DNA of 64,000 nucleotides. Origin: Symbiodinium natans. Taxonomy: Eukaryota; Sar; Dinophyceae; Suessiales; Symbiodiniaceae. Position numbers and translations under genes: made by a program. The notes under the pieces are model-generated. The model searched no databases and had not been told where the DNA came from. It saw only the letters and a program-made list of their open reading frames with translations. Every line of letters begins with the position of its first letter. Position 1 is the first letter of the stretch. Where the stretch lies: the NCBI GenBank assembly GCA_905221605.1, contig CAJNDS010002742.1, forward strand, positions 142,501-206,500, in the 5' to 3' direction. Below, piece after piece: positions 1 to 11,500 of this stretch.

Positions 1-139
1 ATGGCATCGCATGCCTGAACATTACAACACCAGTTTTCTGCCTAGCCCACAAGGGACACAACAGCAAGCATGTGAAATGCATGTTTCTGTCCTTGGCACA
101 AATACACATGAGTAGCATGTAACTCTCATCGCGAGAGTT

Positions 140-315
140 GACATCATTGCTGTCTCACTACCGCCATCACTGTCATCACTGTCATTACTGGCATGTCTGT
201 CACTACTGTCATCACTGTCATTACCGTCATCACTATCACTCATTACTGTCATTACTGTCGTTGCTGTCATTGCTGTCATTGCTATCCTTACTATCCCTAT
301 TATCCCTGCAACGGA
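140..315. repeat. Imperfect TCATTACTG/TCATCACTG microsatellite
   Basis: Repeated TCA(T/C)(T/C)ACTG and TTGCTGTCA blocks run through this stretch. They keep several frames open and give His- and Ser-rich translations on one strand and Asp/Ser-rich ones on the other. No coding signal beyond the repeat is seen. Confidence 0.9.
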
Positions 316-375
316 CAATGATACCGTATACCCTAAACCACCAACTGTAACCCCCCCCCCTAAAAAAACACACAA

Positions 376-1529
376 AACGTGAGCTCAAGAACTAAGGTTT
401 AGGTTTTGCACACACAGTCGTAGCCTTAGGTGTTTTCAAATTTTGGGCCCACCATTTTGAAATGCCACGGCTTTGAAGGGTCTGAAAACAAAAGGTTTTG
501 CTCTTCAAGAGCTTTCATGGCCTCTTCAAGAGCTTTCATGGCCTCAGGGCTCCGGCTGAGGGAGTGCTTTGTAGCAGGGTTTGGAAAGCTTGAAGGCTTG
601 GGGGCGGTTTAGGTTTGTAGGGCCTTTCTGATCTGGTTCACCTTATGCTTGCGTGTCTACCCTCGGCTACTGGCCCGTCGCCTGTCGGCAGCAAGCAAAA
701 GTCACATTGCCCATTGCTTCCGAAAGGCTTACGCTTTGGACTGGCGGCGCTCAGCAGGCACTTCTTTAAGGGGCCGGGCCCGAGCGTCGCAAAAAGAGCA
801 CTTCTTGAGCCTAAACCCTGCTCCGATCGGAATGAATTCATGAGTCTGAGGAAACCGTTTTTACTGGAAGCATCATGCTTTACTTGGACCTAGAAAAATG
901 CTTCTTTCCAGCAGCTCGTACACGGGCTTCATAAATCTGACCTAGGGAACCCACTTGAAACAATGCGTTGTCAAAGACTGTCAAACGCTGTCAAGCATGG
1001 CACGAAACACCAAGGAATCAGCAACCCACGATGAGCAAGCCCGAGCCCGAAAAGCAAAGCCCCAAGAACCCTGAGCCGCAGCACGAAACCTTCAAACAGC
1101 CCTAAACCGCAAGCCCTGATCGTTGAACCCCAAAAACCCTCAACCCTAAGCCGACAACTAACCCTCAACCCCCCGCAACCCTCAACCTCAATCCTCAACC
1201 CTCAACCCTTGCATGCGTTGGAATAGGGCCCTGGCTCCCCAGCGCGGACCTGCCGACTAGGGAGCCTTAGGGTTTAGGGCTGAGGGTTTAGAAGCTTGAG
1301 GGCTTCGAGATGCTTAGGGTTCAGTCTAGGGTTTAGGGTTTAGGCTTTAGGGCGTCCTTGTGAATTTACATGTTTGGATCGACGTCGTGGACCCAAGCAG
1401 GGCCTCAATCTGGGAAGATCAAACGGCATCGGAGACTATTGCTCCGACTTCGGAGTACCAAACAGGGTCAATACACTCTGTGGGAACGTGCATTGGACGA
1501 CGTTGCACATTGTTGCACTTCTTCAGGTT
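376..1529. other. No gene seen; telomere-like debris
   Basis: The stretch holds scattered degenerate copies of TTTAGGG/CCCTAAA (for example 1085-1205 and 1268-1350). A 21-bp unit is directly repeated around 503-545 and contains the palindrome CTCTTCAAGAG. No frame shows convincing codon use. Confidence 0.6.
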
Positions 1530-1665
1530 CAGAATGCAGCGTTCTTTCCTTCAGACACGAACATATAACGAGTTCGCAATAAGCCACGAGCAGATCCGGA
1601 TACGATTGCAATTCACCACCCTCAACCCCAAGCTCGAAAACGGAATCATCCACGCAGATCCTCGT
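1530..1665 (-). CDS. Candidate internal exon, unknown protein
   Basis: A minus-strand open frame begins just after a CTTGCAG acceptor (exon start 1665) and reads TRICVDDSVFELGVEGG and onward. It is rich in acidic and aliphatic residues and ends in a Glu-rich stretch near a possible GAA|GTGCAA donor at about 1530. Composition is coding-like, unlike the Ser/Arg/Pro-rich shadows around it. No family is recognised and no partner exon was found, so the borders are approximate. Confidence 0.28.
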
Positions 1666-2349
1666 CTGCAAGGAGCTGCTGGAGTGACTCCAGCGTCCTC
1701 CGGGCTTATGGCTCATGACTCGCCAGGGTCACCTTCATGTGACCTGCGCTTGGGGCACCCCAGGGCTTGGGCATTTTTCAGGAGCCGCTTCCTTTCACAG
1801 AGAACTTCGAATCTGGACTCCTGGACACGTGTACGTACCAACTACAAGCCTTATACCCCAACACCATCCCTGAACCCTGAAGCCCAAACATCCCCGGACT
1901 CAATCCTAAGGCCCTTAGAGAAGGTAATAGGCCCACTGAGACTCTCCTCGGCAGGGCGGCAGGTTGCCAGTTCTTGAGGAAGTAGCATCCAAACTCAGCC
2001 TGCAGCTTTAGGTGAGGTGGCTCTTTGACCACTGGGGCCACAGGGTTTAGGGCTGGGGGTAGCACGTCAGGCATAATCTGATACTCTGTGTATGTATATA
2101 TATATATATATACAGGTCATCTATCATCTCTCATTATATCTCGGACATACTAGATACTATATAGCCTCAGGGTTTTGCATTTTGGGCTTGTAGACATTGC
2201 ATAGGGCTTGGGTCCCGCTATGTTGGCAAGCACAGAGGCTGGGGTAAACCCCTGTCATGAGGGTGTAGGGTTCAGGGTGTTTGGGCCCAAGAAGCTCTGC
2301 AGGTGAGATTTCTTGGGAATGTAGGCCTGACTCCTGGTAAATAGGAACT

Positions 2350-2463
2350 ACTGTTTGGGGTGTTCCCCCCTTGTACCAACAGCCCCCAATAGGGATTATG
2401 ACAGGGGTACTATAATAATCCCGATTAAGGACAGTTATTATAAGGGGGAACATCCCAAACTAC
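2350..2463 (+). mobile_element. Short terminal-inverted-repeat element, copy 1
   Basis: Ends match as inverted repeats: the left arm has TTTGGGGTGTTCCCCCCTTG and the right arm, reverse-complemented, has TTTGGGATGTTCCCCCTTAT. The roughly 60-bp core holds AGGGATTATGAC and AATCCCGATTAAGGACAG. The same core and ends recur in opposite orientation at 3450-3547. Size and structure fit a MITE; no transposase is present. Confidence 0.6.
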
Positions 2464-3449
2464 CGTCTTCATGCCCACAAACACTTTGCAGCTACCAAGA
2501 TCGCCATGGCAAAGCGCACCTCCATCAATCAGGCACGCCGCAGGCAAAGGCCTGCAGAAAGACTGCAATCGGCGGCATTCGGACTGAGGCGTTTAACATT
2601 ATTCAGCGGTTTTGGGGATTCAGAGTTTTTGGGTTTATGGGTCCCCAGAGATTTGGAGGGTTTCGGTGGCCCAAAAATCATGAGCTGTTCAAGGCTTTCT
2701 GCGCAGCTTCTTGCTTCAGGTATGCTTTCCTGATAGCCCCACGGCTTAAACCTTAAACCTAATAGAGCGCCATAGAGTTGCAGAGTTGGTGGTCCGCGTC
2801 TTGCATCCGCTGCCTGACTCTTTCACCAGTCATCCCAAAAGAATGAGGAGTATTGTTCTTGCGGTTGAAACTGCCGAGAAACTGCGGTCTACTGTCTGAA
2901 AATCCGTCGTTCTTGCCCTCTCAACTGAGTTCGTGACTAGACGCCAAAACCCCAAGGCTTGTCGAATGTTTCGGAATAGGTTTCCGAGGGGCTGGGAGAG
3001 CGACCTGGCTCTGGGTTAGGTATTCTTGACATGATTATTACCATCGATGTGCTTCAGTAACTTTAGTTGCTATTGTTTGTGTTCCTGCTGTGAAACCGTA
3101 CGACCATGGTCATTCTTACCACGACTTTTCTGGTTTAGGTTGGAGGGGTGTTAGACTTAGGCGGCTGGGGTCACCGTTTTACCCCCAGTAGGTGCTTCAG
3201 CACTTTTGGGGAACATCCCAACTTTCGGGGTTTCGCAGGGGTATCTGGAGCTTAGGACCCTGGACCCTTTAATCAAAAAAAACGAAAGCAAACCACAGAA
3301 ACCAACAAACCCAAACCCCAAATTCCTAAAACCCTAAGTTTCGGGTTTTGGCACTCCCAGCCCATAGCCGAACCAAAAGCCCCACAAACCCTTGAGGCTC
3401 CCGGCAGAGCCGCCATGCACCAGCTGCACACCTTTTCGAAGGGTTGAGG

Positions 3450-3547
3450 GTTGGGATGCTCCAACTTACTCTGACAGTCCTTAGGGATGATCGTACCCCC
3501 TAAATCCCTATTAAGGAGTGTGAGTACAAGGGGGGGACATGCCAAGG
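3450..3547 (-). mobile_element. Short terminal-inverted-repeat element, copy 2
   Basis: This is the inverted relative of 2350-2463. It shares the ACAGTCCTTA core, the TACCCC and AATCCCTATT blocks, and the GGGATG(C/T)TCC and TTGTACTCAC ends. A lone half-arm (TTTTGGGGAACATCCCAA) also lies at about 3205-3222, so the family is dispersed. Confidence 0.55.
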
Positions 3548-4383
3548 TTTAGGGCTGAAGGCTTCAGAGAGGGTATAGGGTTTAAGTTCAGAGTGTTTAA
3601 AGAGTTCTGGGTTCAAGGCCGGGATGGATCCAAGTTCTCACTGGCGGTCTAAGCAGCCACAACAAGACGAGGCATGAAGCAGCAAGGACCTTTCTTAGGG
3701 ACCCGATTTTGGGGGGGTTAGTATTAGTATAATTACAAAGGCACCACAAGGGAATACTATAAGTCGCTACTCCGACCTTTACAATATTTCCAAGGCCCTC
3801 ATCCCGGACACCTCATCTGGCCGACGGATGTGCACGTGCGACGGCAGGCCCGTGTTCAGAGTTGCTCTGGCCAGCGTCGGCGAAGAGTCTTGCAAGCTCT
3901 GTGGGCTGGCTTCAACTACTCAGGCTTGAGGTTTCGGACTTGGTTGGCCTGTGTCCGTGTTCGCTTCTGGTACTTTTGGCTCTGGCCACTCAGCTGCGGG
4001 CAACCATGCAATCGCAGGAGCCGTGTCGCCCCAGCATACACTGGTAACAACATGTAACCGCTCTTGCCCCACCCCCTCCTCCTCCCTCTTCCGAGATCCC
4101 GGAGGTAGATTCTCAAATTCTCTCTTTGTGTGGAGACCTTATCCTGCACTTGGGAGCTGTACGATGTGCGTGAATGCAGCCAGACACAGGCCAGACACCA
4201 TTCTGCTCTTTGCCAGCGGCGCGGATATTGGGTCGACATCGTGTTCTGATCGAGGCTTCGCTCTCAGAAGCGCCACTTGTCCGCCAGTATCGACTCAGAA
4301 CATTCAAAGGGGCGGCCTTGCGCCCATAAGCCCAAAAGCCTGAGATACACAAACAATTTAAGCTCATGAACTTGGACAGAGTC

Positions 4384-5145
4384 CTAACAGGAAGTGAGAC
4401 TCAGCTCCACCCAGCTCACCAGACCATTCAAAACTTCTGGGTCGGTCTCGAACATCAGAGTCCACGTGCCCTTGGCCTCCTTGCCCTGAAGCTGCGACAG
4501 GCTGTCGACGGGCTCTTTGCAATCATTGCAGCCGGGTCGATTAGAGAAGACCCAATGCACTTCCTGAGTTTCATCCGGCTGGTCCGGCTCCGCCCCCTTG
4601 AGCCGAAGGCTCTCTGCATTCGGCCCAAGCAAAGTGATCCCAAGAGTCTGTAGATGGAATCCGGCTAGGCCCAAGCCCACCTCGAGCTGAGAGATGGTCG
4701 TCAGGCCCGTCTCATTTACCAAGATGGAAACGTTGAAGCTGCCAGAGTCCGGGACGTGATACTCGCTCGGAGTGGCAAAGTATGGGCTGGAGCAGAAGTT
4801 GCATGAAATCGAATGATCCGCGAGGCAACCACAGAGAGACTCCGGAGAACTGAATCTTGAGTAACAGCACACCTGTTCACACTCCTCCGGCTCAAGCACA
4901 ATGGGGACGTCCGGATCCTCCTCAGGATCCTCGTCATCATCATCCTCCGGTTCTTCCGGAGGATCCTCGTCATCATCATCCGCTGGATCCTCCTCTGGAG
5001 GCGAATCATCATCGGGGTTCTTCACTCGGCCCATCACCTGCAGAGCAGAAGCCACGTCCGCCTCACAACCTTCGACTTCTGCCCCTGTCGCGACGGTCAC
5101 GGAGAGCAGAAGACTCCAGAGACTCCACAGGGCAAAGCGCACCAT
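4384..5145 (-). CDS. Secreted acidic protein with a P (proprotein-convertase-type) domain
   Basis: This is an intronless 253-residue protein. Residues 1-22 (MVRFALWSLWSLLLS...) form a typical signal peptide. Residues about 42-82 are an acidic tandem tract of DDDDEDPPEEPE-type units. A cysteine-rich segment with CC and CGC motifs follows at about 88-118. The last 130 residues fit the P domain of subtilisin-like convertases: VSI, ISQLEVGL, GITLLGP, GTWTLMF and a final GLVSWVELSL strand. No Ser-protease catalytic domain is present, so the P domain stands alone; in known proteins it is a beta-sandwich for folding or binding. The start ATG has a good GCCATGG context and lies 8 bases after a polypyrimidine-AG acceptor. 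The true function is not known. Confidence 0.8.
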   Translation of the reverse strand: MVRFALWSLWSLLLSVTVATGAEVEGCEADVASALQVMGRVKNPDDDSPPEEDPADDDDEDPPEEPEDDDDEDPEEDPDVPIVLEPEECEQVCCYSRFSSPESLCGCLADHSISCNFCSSPYFATPSEYHVPDSGSFNVSILVNETGLTTISQLEVGLGLAGFHLQTLGITLLGPNAESLRLKGAEPDQPDETQEVHWVFSNRPGCNDCKEPVDSLSQLQGKEAKGTWTLMFETDPEVLNGLVSWVELSLTSC

Positions 5146-5153
5146 GGCAGTGT

Positions 5154-5171
5154 CTGAGGGGGGGGCGGTTC
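5154..5171 (-). promoter_or_regulatory. Probable spliced-leader (trans-splice) acceptor
   Basis: On the minus strand a tract ACCGCCCCCCCCTCAG ends 8 bases before the ATG of the P-domain gene. A pyrimidine tract with AG so close to the start codon is what a dinoflagellate trans-splice acceptor looks like. The leader itself is not encoded here. Confidence 0.5.
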
Positions 5172-5330
5172 AGTAGCACGTTGCAGCATAGCCTGAGTCC
5201 AGCCGCGCAAGTGGGGCAAGGCATGCCGATCACGGGAGCACGATCCAGGGCTGAAAGAGCGATAACAGATCTGCACTTCACGTGACCGTGCAGTTGTGGG
5301 CAAATGTGCGCTGGGCGACTCCGCGCGTGC

Positions 5331-5331
5331 A

Positions 5332-5368
<37 letters not shown>

Positions 5369-5604
5369 AATGTGTAGATGTGTAGATATGTGAATGGGTG
5401 AATGTGTGAATGTGTGAATGTGTGAATGTGTGAATGTGTGAATGTGTGCATGTGTGCATGTGTGCATGTGTGCATGTGTGAATGTGTGAATGTGTGAATG
5501 TGTGAATGTGTGAATGTGTGAATGTGTGAATGTGTGAATGTGTGAATGTGTGAATGTGTGAATGTGTGAATGTGTGAATGTGTGAATGTGTGAATGTGTG
5601 AGCG
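5331..5604. repeat. (TG)n followed by an 8-bp AATGTGTG array
   Basis: A dinucleotide run (about 5331-5366) passes into an 8-bp unit, TGTGAATG, repeated about 25 times with a few GCATGTGT variants. Eight bases times three gives an 8-residue HSHIHTFT periodicity that keeps minus-strand frames open; these are not genes. Confidence 0.97.
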
Positions 5605-5715
5605 AAAGCTGCAATCCTTACGCCTCAACGCTTTCGACTGGCAGCCCACCACGTATCAAGTTAGACCAGAGGCACTGGGACTGGAAGTAGATTATTGCTG
5701 CCCACAGCCCCAGTG

Positions 5716-5930
5716 CATGCGTGCTTGCGTGCGTGCAATCTGTTTGTGCATGCGTGCGTGCGTGGATGCGCGCGTGCGTGATATGTTCGTGCGTGCAACA
5801 TGCATGCATACAACGTGAGTGCGTGCAAGGTGCGTGCGTGCCACGCGCGTGCACTGTGCGTGCAAGCAATGTGCATGCATGCAACGTGCGCAACGTGCGT
5901 GCGTGCGATGTGCGCGCGGGCAAGCGTGGC
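5716..5930. repeat. GTGCGTGC/TGCATGCG alternating purine-pyrimidine tract
   Basis: This is an irregular repeat of TGCGTGCG, TGCATGCA and CAACGTGCG. Long stretches alternate purine and pyrimidine. All frames give Cys/Arg/His-rich peptides typical of repeat translation. Confidence 0.9.
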
Positions 5931-5960
5931 CTACTCCAAGCAACTTCTCCACACTTGGGC

Positions 5961-6290
5961 TTAGCCCACGATTTTTGCTTCGCCCTGCCGCGTTGGAGGA
6001 AGTTGCTGTGCCCAGTCGCGCCTAGGCCAGATATAAGGCTGGGCCTCACCCTCGTCTCCAGTGCTTGGATTCAAAATGCCAATGCCGAGCTCCGCACTTG
6101 CTCCTGGTAGCTGCCAGTAGCTGCGGCACAGGGCCTGTTGCGCCACCTGAGGGTCAGAGGCCAAGACAACCAGAGCCACGCCCCGAACAACCCAAGCCAA
6201 AACGCATGCTCGGGGCGCCAGATTGAAGCTCACAATGCACAGCACTTGGGAAAAACGGGTCTCAACGAAAGATCGATCTTTGCCCCCCAG
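5961..6290 (-). CDS. Possible exon, unknown protein
   Basis: A minus-strand frame of about 110 codons contains a hydrophobic stretch (APRACVLAWVVRGVALVV) followed by SDPQVAQQALCRSYWQLPG and a soluble tail with GDEGEAQPYIWPRRD. Codon third positions look G/C-biased and the composition is coding-like. No start codon, clear splice borders or family are recognised. Confidence 0.25.
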   Translation of the reverse strand: MGGKDRSFVETRFSQVLCIVSFNLAPRACVLAWVVRGVALVVLASDPQVAQQALCRSYWQLPGASAELGIGILNPSTGDEGEAQPYIWPRRDWAQQLPPTRQGEAKIVG

Positions 6291-8267
6291 GCCCCGCACT
6301 TTGCCAGCAGGATCGGACCACGTCGTCGCACGCGAGAACAGTCCATTTCAGCCCTGGGCCAGAAGCTCAGCCTCCAACGCTACCTCTACTTGGAGGCTCA
6401 GGAACAAGTATATGTAGGGTTTGAAGTATGGTAGTTACACATATAACTCCACTTGGGGCACTTATCACCCTGCTTATAACTACCCATGAGCCTCCAAGAA
6501 GAGTCCGGATGTTCCCCTGTCCGGCCTTCGGACTGCATCAGGCGGAAGGTGTCCACGCCCTGACATGATGCGAATAAATCGCAGAAGCTGCAAAACCATG
6601 TGGGGGGGGGGGGGGGGTGTAGGGTTTAGGATGGTAAGATTGAGGGTTAGAAAACAAACCTGCTGCCAGCAGCTGCAGTCCCACGAACATGCCATGAGCC
6701 CCAGCGCACCCTCTCCCAGCTCGCGGCACTGGAGCCCTGGACCATGGCATGGTAGGCAATGACGCTGGGCCTGTGCCGGACAGACTTCTGGGATGAGGGG
6801 ATGGCTCCGAAGCCTCATGGGGTCCACAGCTGAGGTTGGTGTGCAGAGTTTAGAGAATTGAGGGTATCGGAAGCTTAGGAAGTTTAGCACATACAACACA
6901 AAACCCCCCCATTGCACGCACTCCCAGAGGGTGCGGATGGGTTTCAGGCGTACTGGGGTGGATTCGGGGGGGGAGCCTACAAAAAGTACATTTCTGTGGG
7001 CTATATACGGCTTGGGGCCCATGGAACGGAATGAAAGCGTCCAAAATCTAACATCCAAATCAACTCTCTGTAGGGCTTCGGGAACATCAAAAAGGTAAAA
7101 CCTCAAGCCCCTCCTAAGGGCACACCTCTCGCCCAGCTGCCGCATCTCATCCACCAGCGCGCCGGCATCCTGCCAGAGACCGCCTGCAGCTCTCACGGGC
7201 TCAGGGCATGTTTACCCGCCGCAAAGAAACGCTGTACCCGCCATCGACTGAAAGATCAGGGTTTTTGGATTGGGGCTGAGGCGTTTTGGAGGGGGAGTGC
7301 GCTTCCCGCCCCCCACCCCTTGCCAACCTCCTCTCTGCTTCTAAAAGGGGCTTTGTTGATGGGCCAGAACAAGGCGCACTATCGGTTTCGAGGCTCTTTT
7401 TCTTGAGGGGTCAGGGATTCAGGGCCGGGAACCCGAGCCTGCACCATAGGCATCGATGGCTGCTCCGTAGCTGACCAGGTTGTGCTGGAGCCTTGTGCAG
7501 TCTCTGCCCCCTTTTGAGGGAAGTTCGGAAGGGTTGGGGAGGGGACCCTCGACCTTACCCTTCGCACGCACCAAAATATCTGTAAAGCCTACGCTGCCCC
7601 TTGCAAGGGCCCCAGCGATGCCACAATGCTACAGGGGCCGAAGGCAGATCTCCGAAGACCCTCAATACCGACTCGATACCCCAAGCCGAAGAACAACAAG
7701 GAATTGAGCTCACCCTGCTCACGTTCCTGGTTCACCCCCAAGCAAACTCCAAATGCCGCAACCCTGAACCCTCAAGCCGAAGTCAACATTAACGTCACAT
7801 ATTCATTACGCGCGGTTAATACGCTGTTGGGCTGCTGGAAAATGAAGTTCGCGTATGAAAACATACTTACAAGCGAAAGGAATGGTTTGCCCAAAAGGCT
7901 GTGAACATGTTTAACCACTTGCTGTCTTCGCCATCGTTGTTAAGGCATTGTATTGCGAAGTCCCCAACTTTGGAATTTTGATTTGTGGTCCAAGTAAAGA
8001 ACTTGGACAAAACTCCAGCCTCTCAAGCCACCCGAATCCTGAGGCCAAGGATATATTTGCCGAAATGACACGCAAAGCTGCACACAACCCTGACTCCGAA
8101 ACCCTGCCCCATCCCCTCCAAGCCCTAAATCACCCCTTAACCCTAAAACCACAAATCCACCCCAGACCCTAGACCCTAGACCCAAAACAATGAATCTACA
8201 CCCCTAAACCCTAAACCCTGAAAAAGCTAAACCTAAACCCCCACACCCGAAATAGACGCCAGGATGC

Positions 8268-8326
8268 CCCCCCCCCCCTCACACCCCCCCCTCCCCCCAC
8301 CCCCCACCCCCCACCCCCCACCCCCC
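8268..8326. repeat. Poly-C tract with C6-A spacing
   Basis: Runs of six or more C separated by single A or T. The complementary strand has closely spaced G-runs that could form a G-quadruplex. Confidence 0.9.
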
Positions 8327-8639
8327 AAAGCGGGCCTGGCAGCCTGGGCAGCGCCCAGCAGACGCAGGGCTCGGCTCCAGTGTCCGCCTCTCAGTATAGG
8401 GCTTCGAAGGCTTTGGAGGTTTTGGGGTTCAGGGGTCTGAGAAGTTTAGGGCTTGAAAGTTTTTAGGGATTTTGGGGTTCAGGGATGTGGGAGTGTCTCT
8501 TTCTTCAGAAGGGCGCACCCACACACACACACACACACCACACCCCAGCCCGTGTTCGCGTACTTCTCTTTCAGGGCTGATGGTGTTCAACACCCGGTAA
8601 GCTGCCAGCCTCGACTCTCGACCGGCTGAAAACATACTA

Positions 8640-9345
8640 TTGCTATACTATGAAATTCTAAGTTTGGTTTCATTACCACTATTTATAATACTCTGCTATC
8701 ATATTACAATTTTATCTAACTATAGTATATCATGATGTTATCATACTAGCATTCCATTAGATTAGTACATAGTTTATCTACTTATCTATCATTTCTATTG
8801 CTATATTATTGAATATATTCTTATGTTACTATGCTATCAGTCGATATGGTTTAGCTTTTCTTGTATTATTAGCTTGTATTAACACATTAGTATATCAGTG
8901 TATATTCTAAGAGCCATATACTCTGCTCTTTCACTTTCCATTTACTATGTTGTTGCATTATTTTATGTTGTGGTGCTACTACAATACTTGACAATTAAAC
9001 GACTATATTGTTCGCTAAATTTGTTTATTCATATTCCTGTATCCCCATATTCCTATATTACTATATTATTATATTTCCATATCGCTATTTTTGTTGCATT
9101 CTCACATAAGTTTTCTACGTTTACATTGCGTGTTGTTGAAGCATTACATTCTTACGATATTGCATTATTACATTAATATCTTATTCGCTCGCTAATTTCC
9201 AATATTAAGACATATATGTATATATTTACAATATTCTTATGTTGCATTCTTTTTGTACGATAAGATTTTCTGGAAGTGATATATATATATATATATATAA
9301 TCTTGAAAAACTATAGTTGTATAGTATTTAAGCTTAAAATTAAGT
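8640..9345. repeat. AT-rich island with TA microsatellite
   Basis: About 700 bp of strongly AT-rich DNA with TATTAC/TATTAT motifs and a (TA)n run at 9280-9298. It contrasts sharply with the GC-richer surroundings. No coding potential beyond random low-complexity frames. Confidence 0.85.
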
Positions 9346-9880
9346 AACACTTCCTTTATTGTAATCTTGAGTTGTGAAGTTGTGAAATTACTCTAGGATC
9401 ACATGACATGTGATCACATTCCCATGGTCTTGGCGGGAAGGGGGCGGGGCTTCCAGGGACCCACACGCCTTTCTCCATGGAGGTGGCGGCGGAACTCAGC
9501 ATCGTCAAGTCCGCCTCCACGCCAGACTCTTCACCTGTGCGGCTAGGATTTACGGTCAACCACTAGCCTCAAGCACCAATCCCTAACCGAGAACGCAAGC
9601 ACCCTAACATTCCCGAAAGGCTCGAACCCGCGCACCTAAGAACCCAAGTACAACGAAACCTGAAATCCCAATTTGGGAGAAGGTTCCGAAAACCCATGTC
9701 GGGTGAGGAGGAGATCTCGACACCTCTCAACCTCAAGGACTTTGTTCGGAACGTCCCTAATACCACCATCTAGGTTGCGGGCGTTGGGTTTAGAAATCAG
9801 GGTTTAGTTGAGGGTAGTTGGGGCTTTCTATCGACACCCACGAGGCCTGAACCCCAAACACTTGCAAGCTTGTGGCCTAC

Positions 9881-9993
9881 TCTCAGGTCCTCCAAGATCA
9901 TCGCAGTCACCTCCCGCGCTTCGCCCGCATTTCGAGCTAAGCTCTCGACAAGGTGCTTGGGGGCGCCGGGGGGTTTGCCCAAGTACCGTACAC
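9881..9993 (-). CDS. Candidate internal exon, unknown protein
   Basis: The minus-strand segment starts after a CAGAG acceptor (exon start 9993) and ends at a GT donor (AGA|GTAGGC, exon end 9881). With a two-base phase it reads 37 codons, including KPPGAPKHLVESLARN and GEAREVTAMILEDLR. The helical, charged composition and matching splice signals make this one of the better cryptic exons. No family is recognised; neighbouring exons would lie in repeat-rich DNA. Confidence 0.4.
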
Positions 9994-10160
9994 CTCTGAA
10001 CCTCTGAGCCCCTAAACCCTTAAAAAGTCCCTGAGCCGCAGTGGGCTTAGCACGAACTTTGTGGGGGGCAAACCCTAAACCCAAAAACGGGGGAGGTGGA
10101 CAGGTTGCGGAGAACCTGGCCTCGCACATGCGGACTGCCAGATGAATTTGCAAACCCAAC

Positions 10161-10204
10161 AGGTTTGGAGGTAAAATGAGTCCGCTGCGTTTTTGTTGCT
10201 TTCT
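10161..10204 (-). repeat. Left arm of an inverted repeat bracketing an AT island
   Basis: Read on the minus strand, this segment has AGAAAGCAACAAAAACGCAG followed by CGGACTCATTTTACCTCC. It matches 11711-11753 on the plus strand almost base for base (one extra A and two substitutions). Both arms read outward from the AT-rich block. Confidence 0.75.
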
Positions 10205-10380
10205 GTTTCACTTGACATGCAACTATGTCTTCCGCATCTTGAATCTATGCTCACTTGTGCCATAGTTATATGTGCTCGAAGTATTTCGACTATTTTGTCG
10301 TAGCAAAAGAGGCTTGCCATGGCAAGTTTTGTAGGGGATGAGGGTGGGCTGGATGGGACACTCACCTTCGACGAGGAAGT

Positions 10381-11403
10381 AATTATGTAATAATTAATTA
10401 AATAATAATTAATTAATATTAATACTTAATGAATAATTAATTAATAACGACAAAATGATTTAATAATTAAATAAATAATGAATCAATAATATATTATAAA
10501 TTAAGTAATCGTGGAAAATCGTGGAAATTAGTTAATAAATAATTAATACTTAAATAATAAATAATAAATAATAATTAATAATTAATAAGTTAATAATAAA
10601 TAATATTAAATTAATTAATAATTCATTAATTCAGAATTCATATTTAATAATTAATTAATAATAAAAATCAATTGATAATTATTACGTAACCACTTAATAA
10701 TTAACTAATCATCAATTAATAAATAATTCATATACTATTAATGATGAATCATTAATGAATATTGAATGATAATTAATTAATAATTAATTAATTTAATTAT
10801 TATTTAAAAAGTACTGAATTAATATTAATTCATAATTGAAATATATTTAATTAATAATCAACTAATAATTAGTTAACAATTAATACTTAATTGATAATTA
10901 ATTAATTAAGAATTAATCAATCATTAAATAGTAAATAATTAATACTTAGTTCTTATTATTAATAACTAATTAATAAACAATTAATTGTTAATTGATAATT
11001 AAGAATTAATAATTAAGCAGTTAATAATTAATGGGTTTAGGTTAGGGTTTACGGTTTAAGGATAAGGTTTAGGAAATTACGGTTTAAGGTTTAAAGGTTA
11101 GAATTTAAGGTTTCGATTTTAAGTTTTAAGGTTATCGCTACTGGCCAGCGAATTAATTGTTAATTATTTGTCAATGAATTAATTGAATTAATTATTAATT
11201 AACAATTAATTACTTCATGATTAATGAATGATTAATGAATTAATTATTAATAATTAAATCATAATTACTAATTAATCAACAAATTAATAAGTAATAAATA
11301 AATAAATTAACAAGTAATTAATAATCAAATTATAGTAAACCATCAAAAAACTATTAATCAATAATGAATTAATAATTCATTATTATTTCATTAAGACTTA
11401 TAT
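10381..11403. repeat. 1-kb AT-rich island of TTAATTAA-type repeats
   Basis: Almost pure A/T DNA built from AATTAATTA and TAATAATTA units. At 11031-11140 it is interrupted by degenerate telomere-like GGGTTTAGG/GGTTTAAGG motifs. No coding capacity. It is the most base-skewed segment in the window. Confidence 0.95.
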
Positions 11404-11500
11404 GCTGTTGCAAATCATGCTTAGGCTCCTCTGCCACCCCTAGGGGTTGCAGCAGGGCTATAGAGATGCCGAAAACTGGAAAACCAAACACAGCCAAAAC

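Larger units (their letters stand above)
1666..4383. other. Mostly non-coding; telomere-like motifs and small repeats
   Basis: The stretch contains a (TA)n run at 2095-2113, two copies of a short inverted-repeat element (separate entries) and many CCCTAAA-like motifs. A plus-strand frame at 3830-4050 gives a cysteine-containing then hydrophobic peptide that could be exonic, but it lacks a clear splice context. Confidence 0.5.
6435..9880. other. Mostly non-coding; G-run, telomere-like motifs, one weak exon
   Basis: The stretch has a poly-G run at 6601-6617, dispersed CCCTAAA-like motifs (8110-8240) and other low-complexity DNA. A minus-strand fragment at about 7100-7196 (QDAGALVDEMRQLGERC) looks helical and coding-like after a GCAG acceptor, but no other exon could be joined to it. 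Confidence 0.45.

Noticed and set aside
1360-1977. 205-codon plus-strand ORF
   Set aside because: Mixed composition without motif; overlaps a better minus-strand exon and telomere-like words.
5063-5652. His/Thr/Ser repeat proteins on the minus strand
   Set aside because: Translation of the TGTGAATG array; the same period is open in several frames.
9600-9640. tRNA-like GGGTTCGAGCC on the minus strand
   Set aside because: Only a T-loop-like word; no acceptor stem, anticodon arm or D-arm could be drawn around it.
10381-11403. Organelle or plasmid DNA insertion
   Set aside because: The AT island is simple TTAATTAA-type repeat without any recognisable organelle gene.
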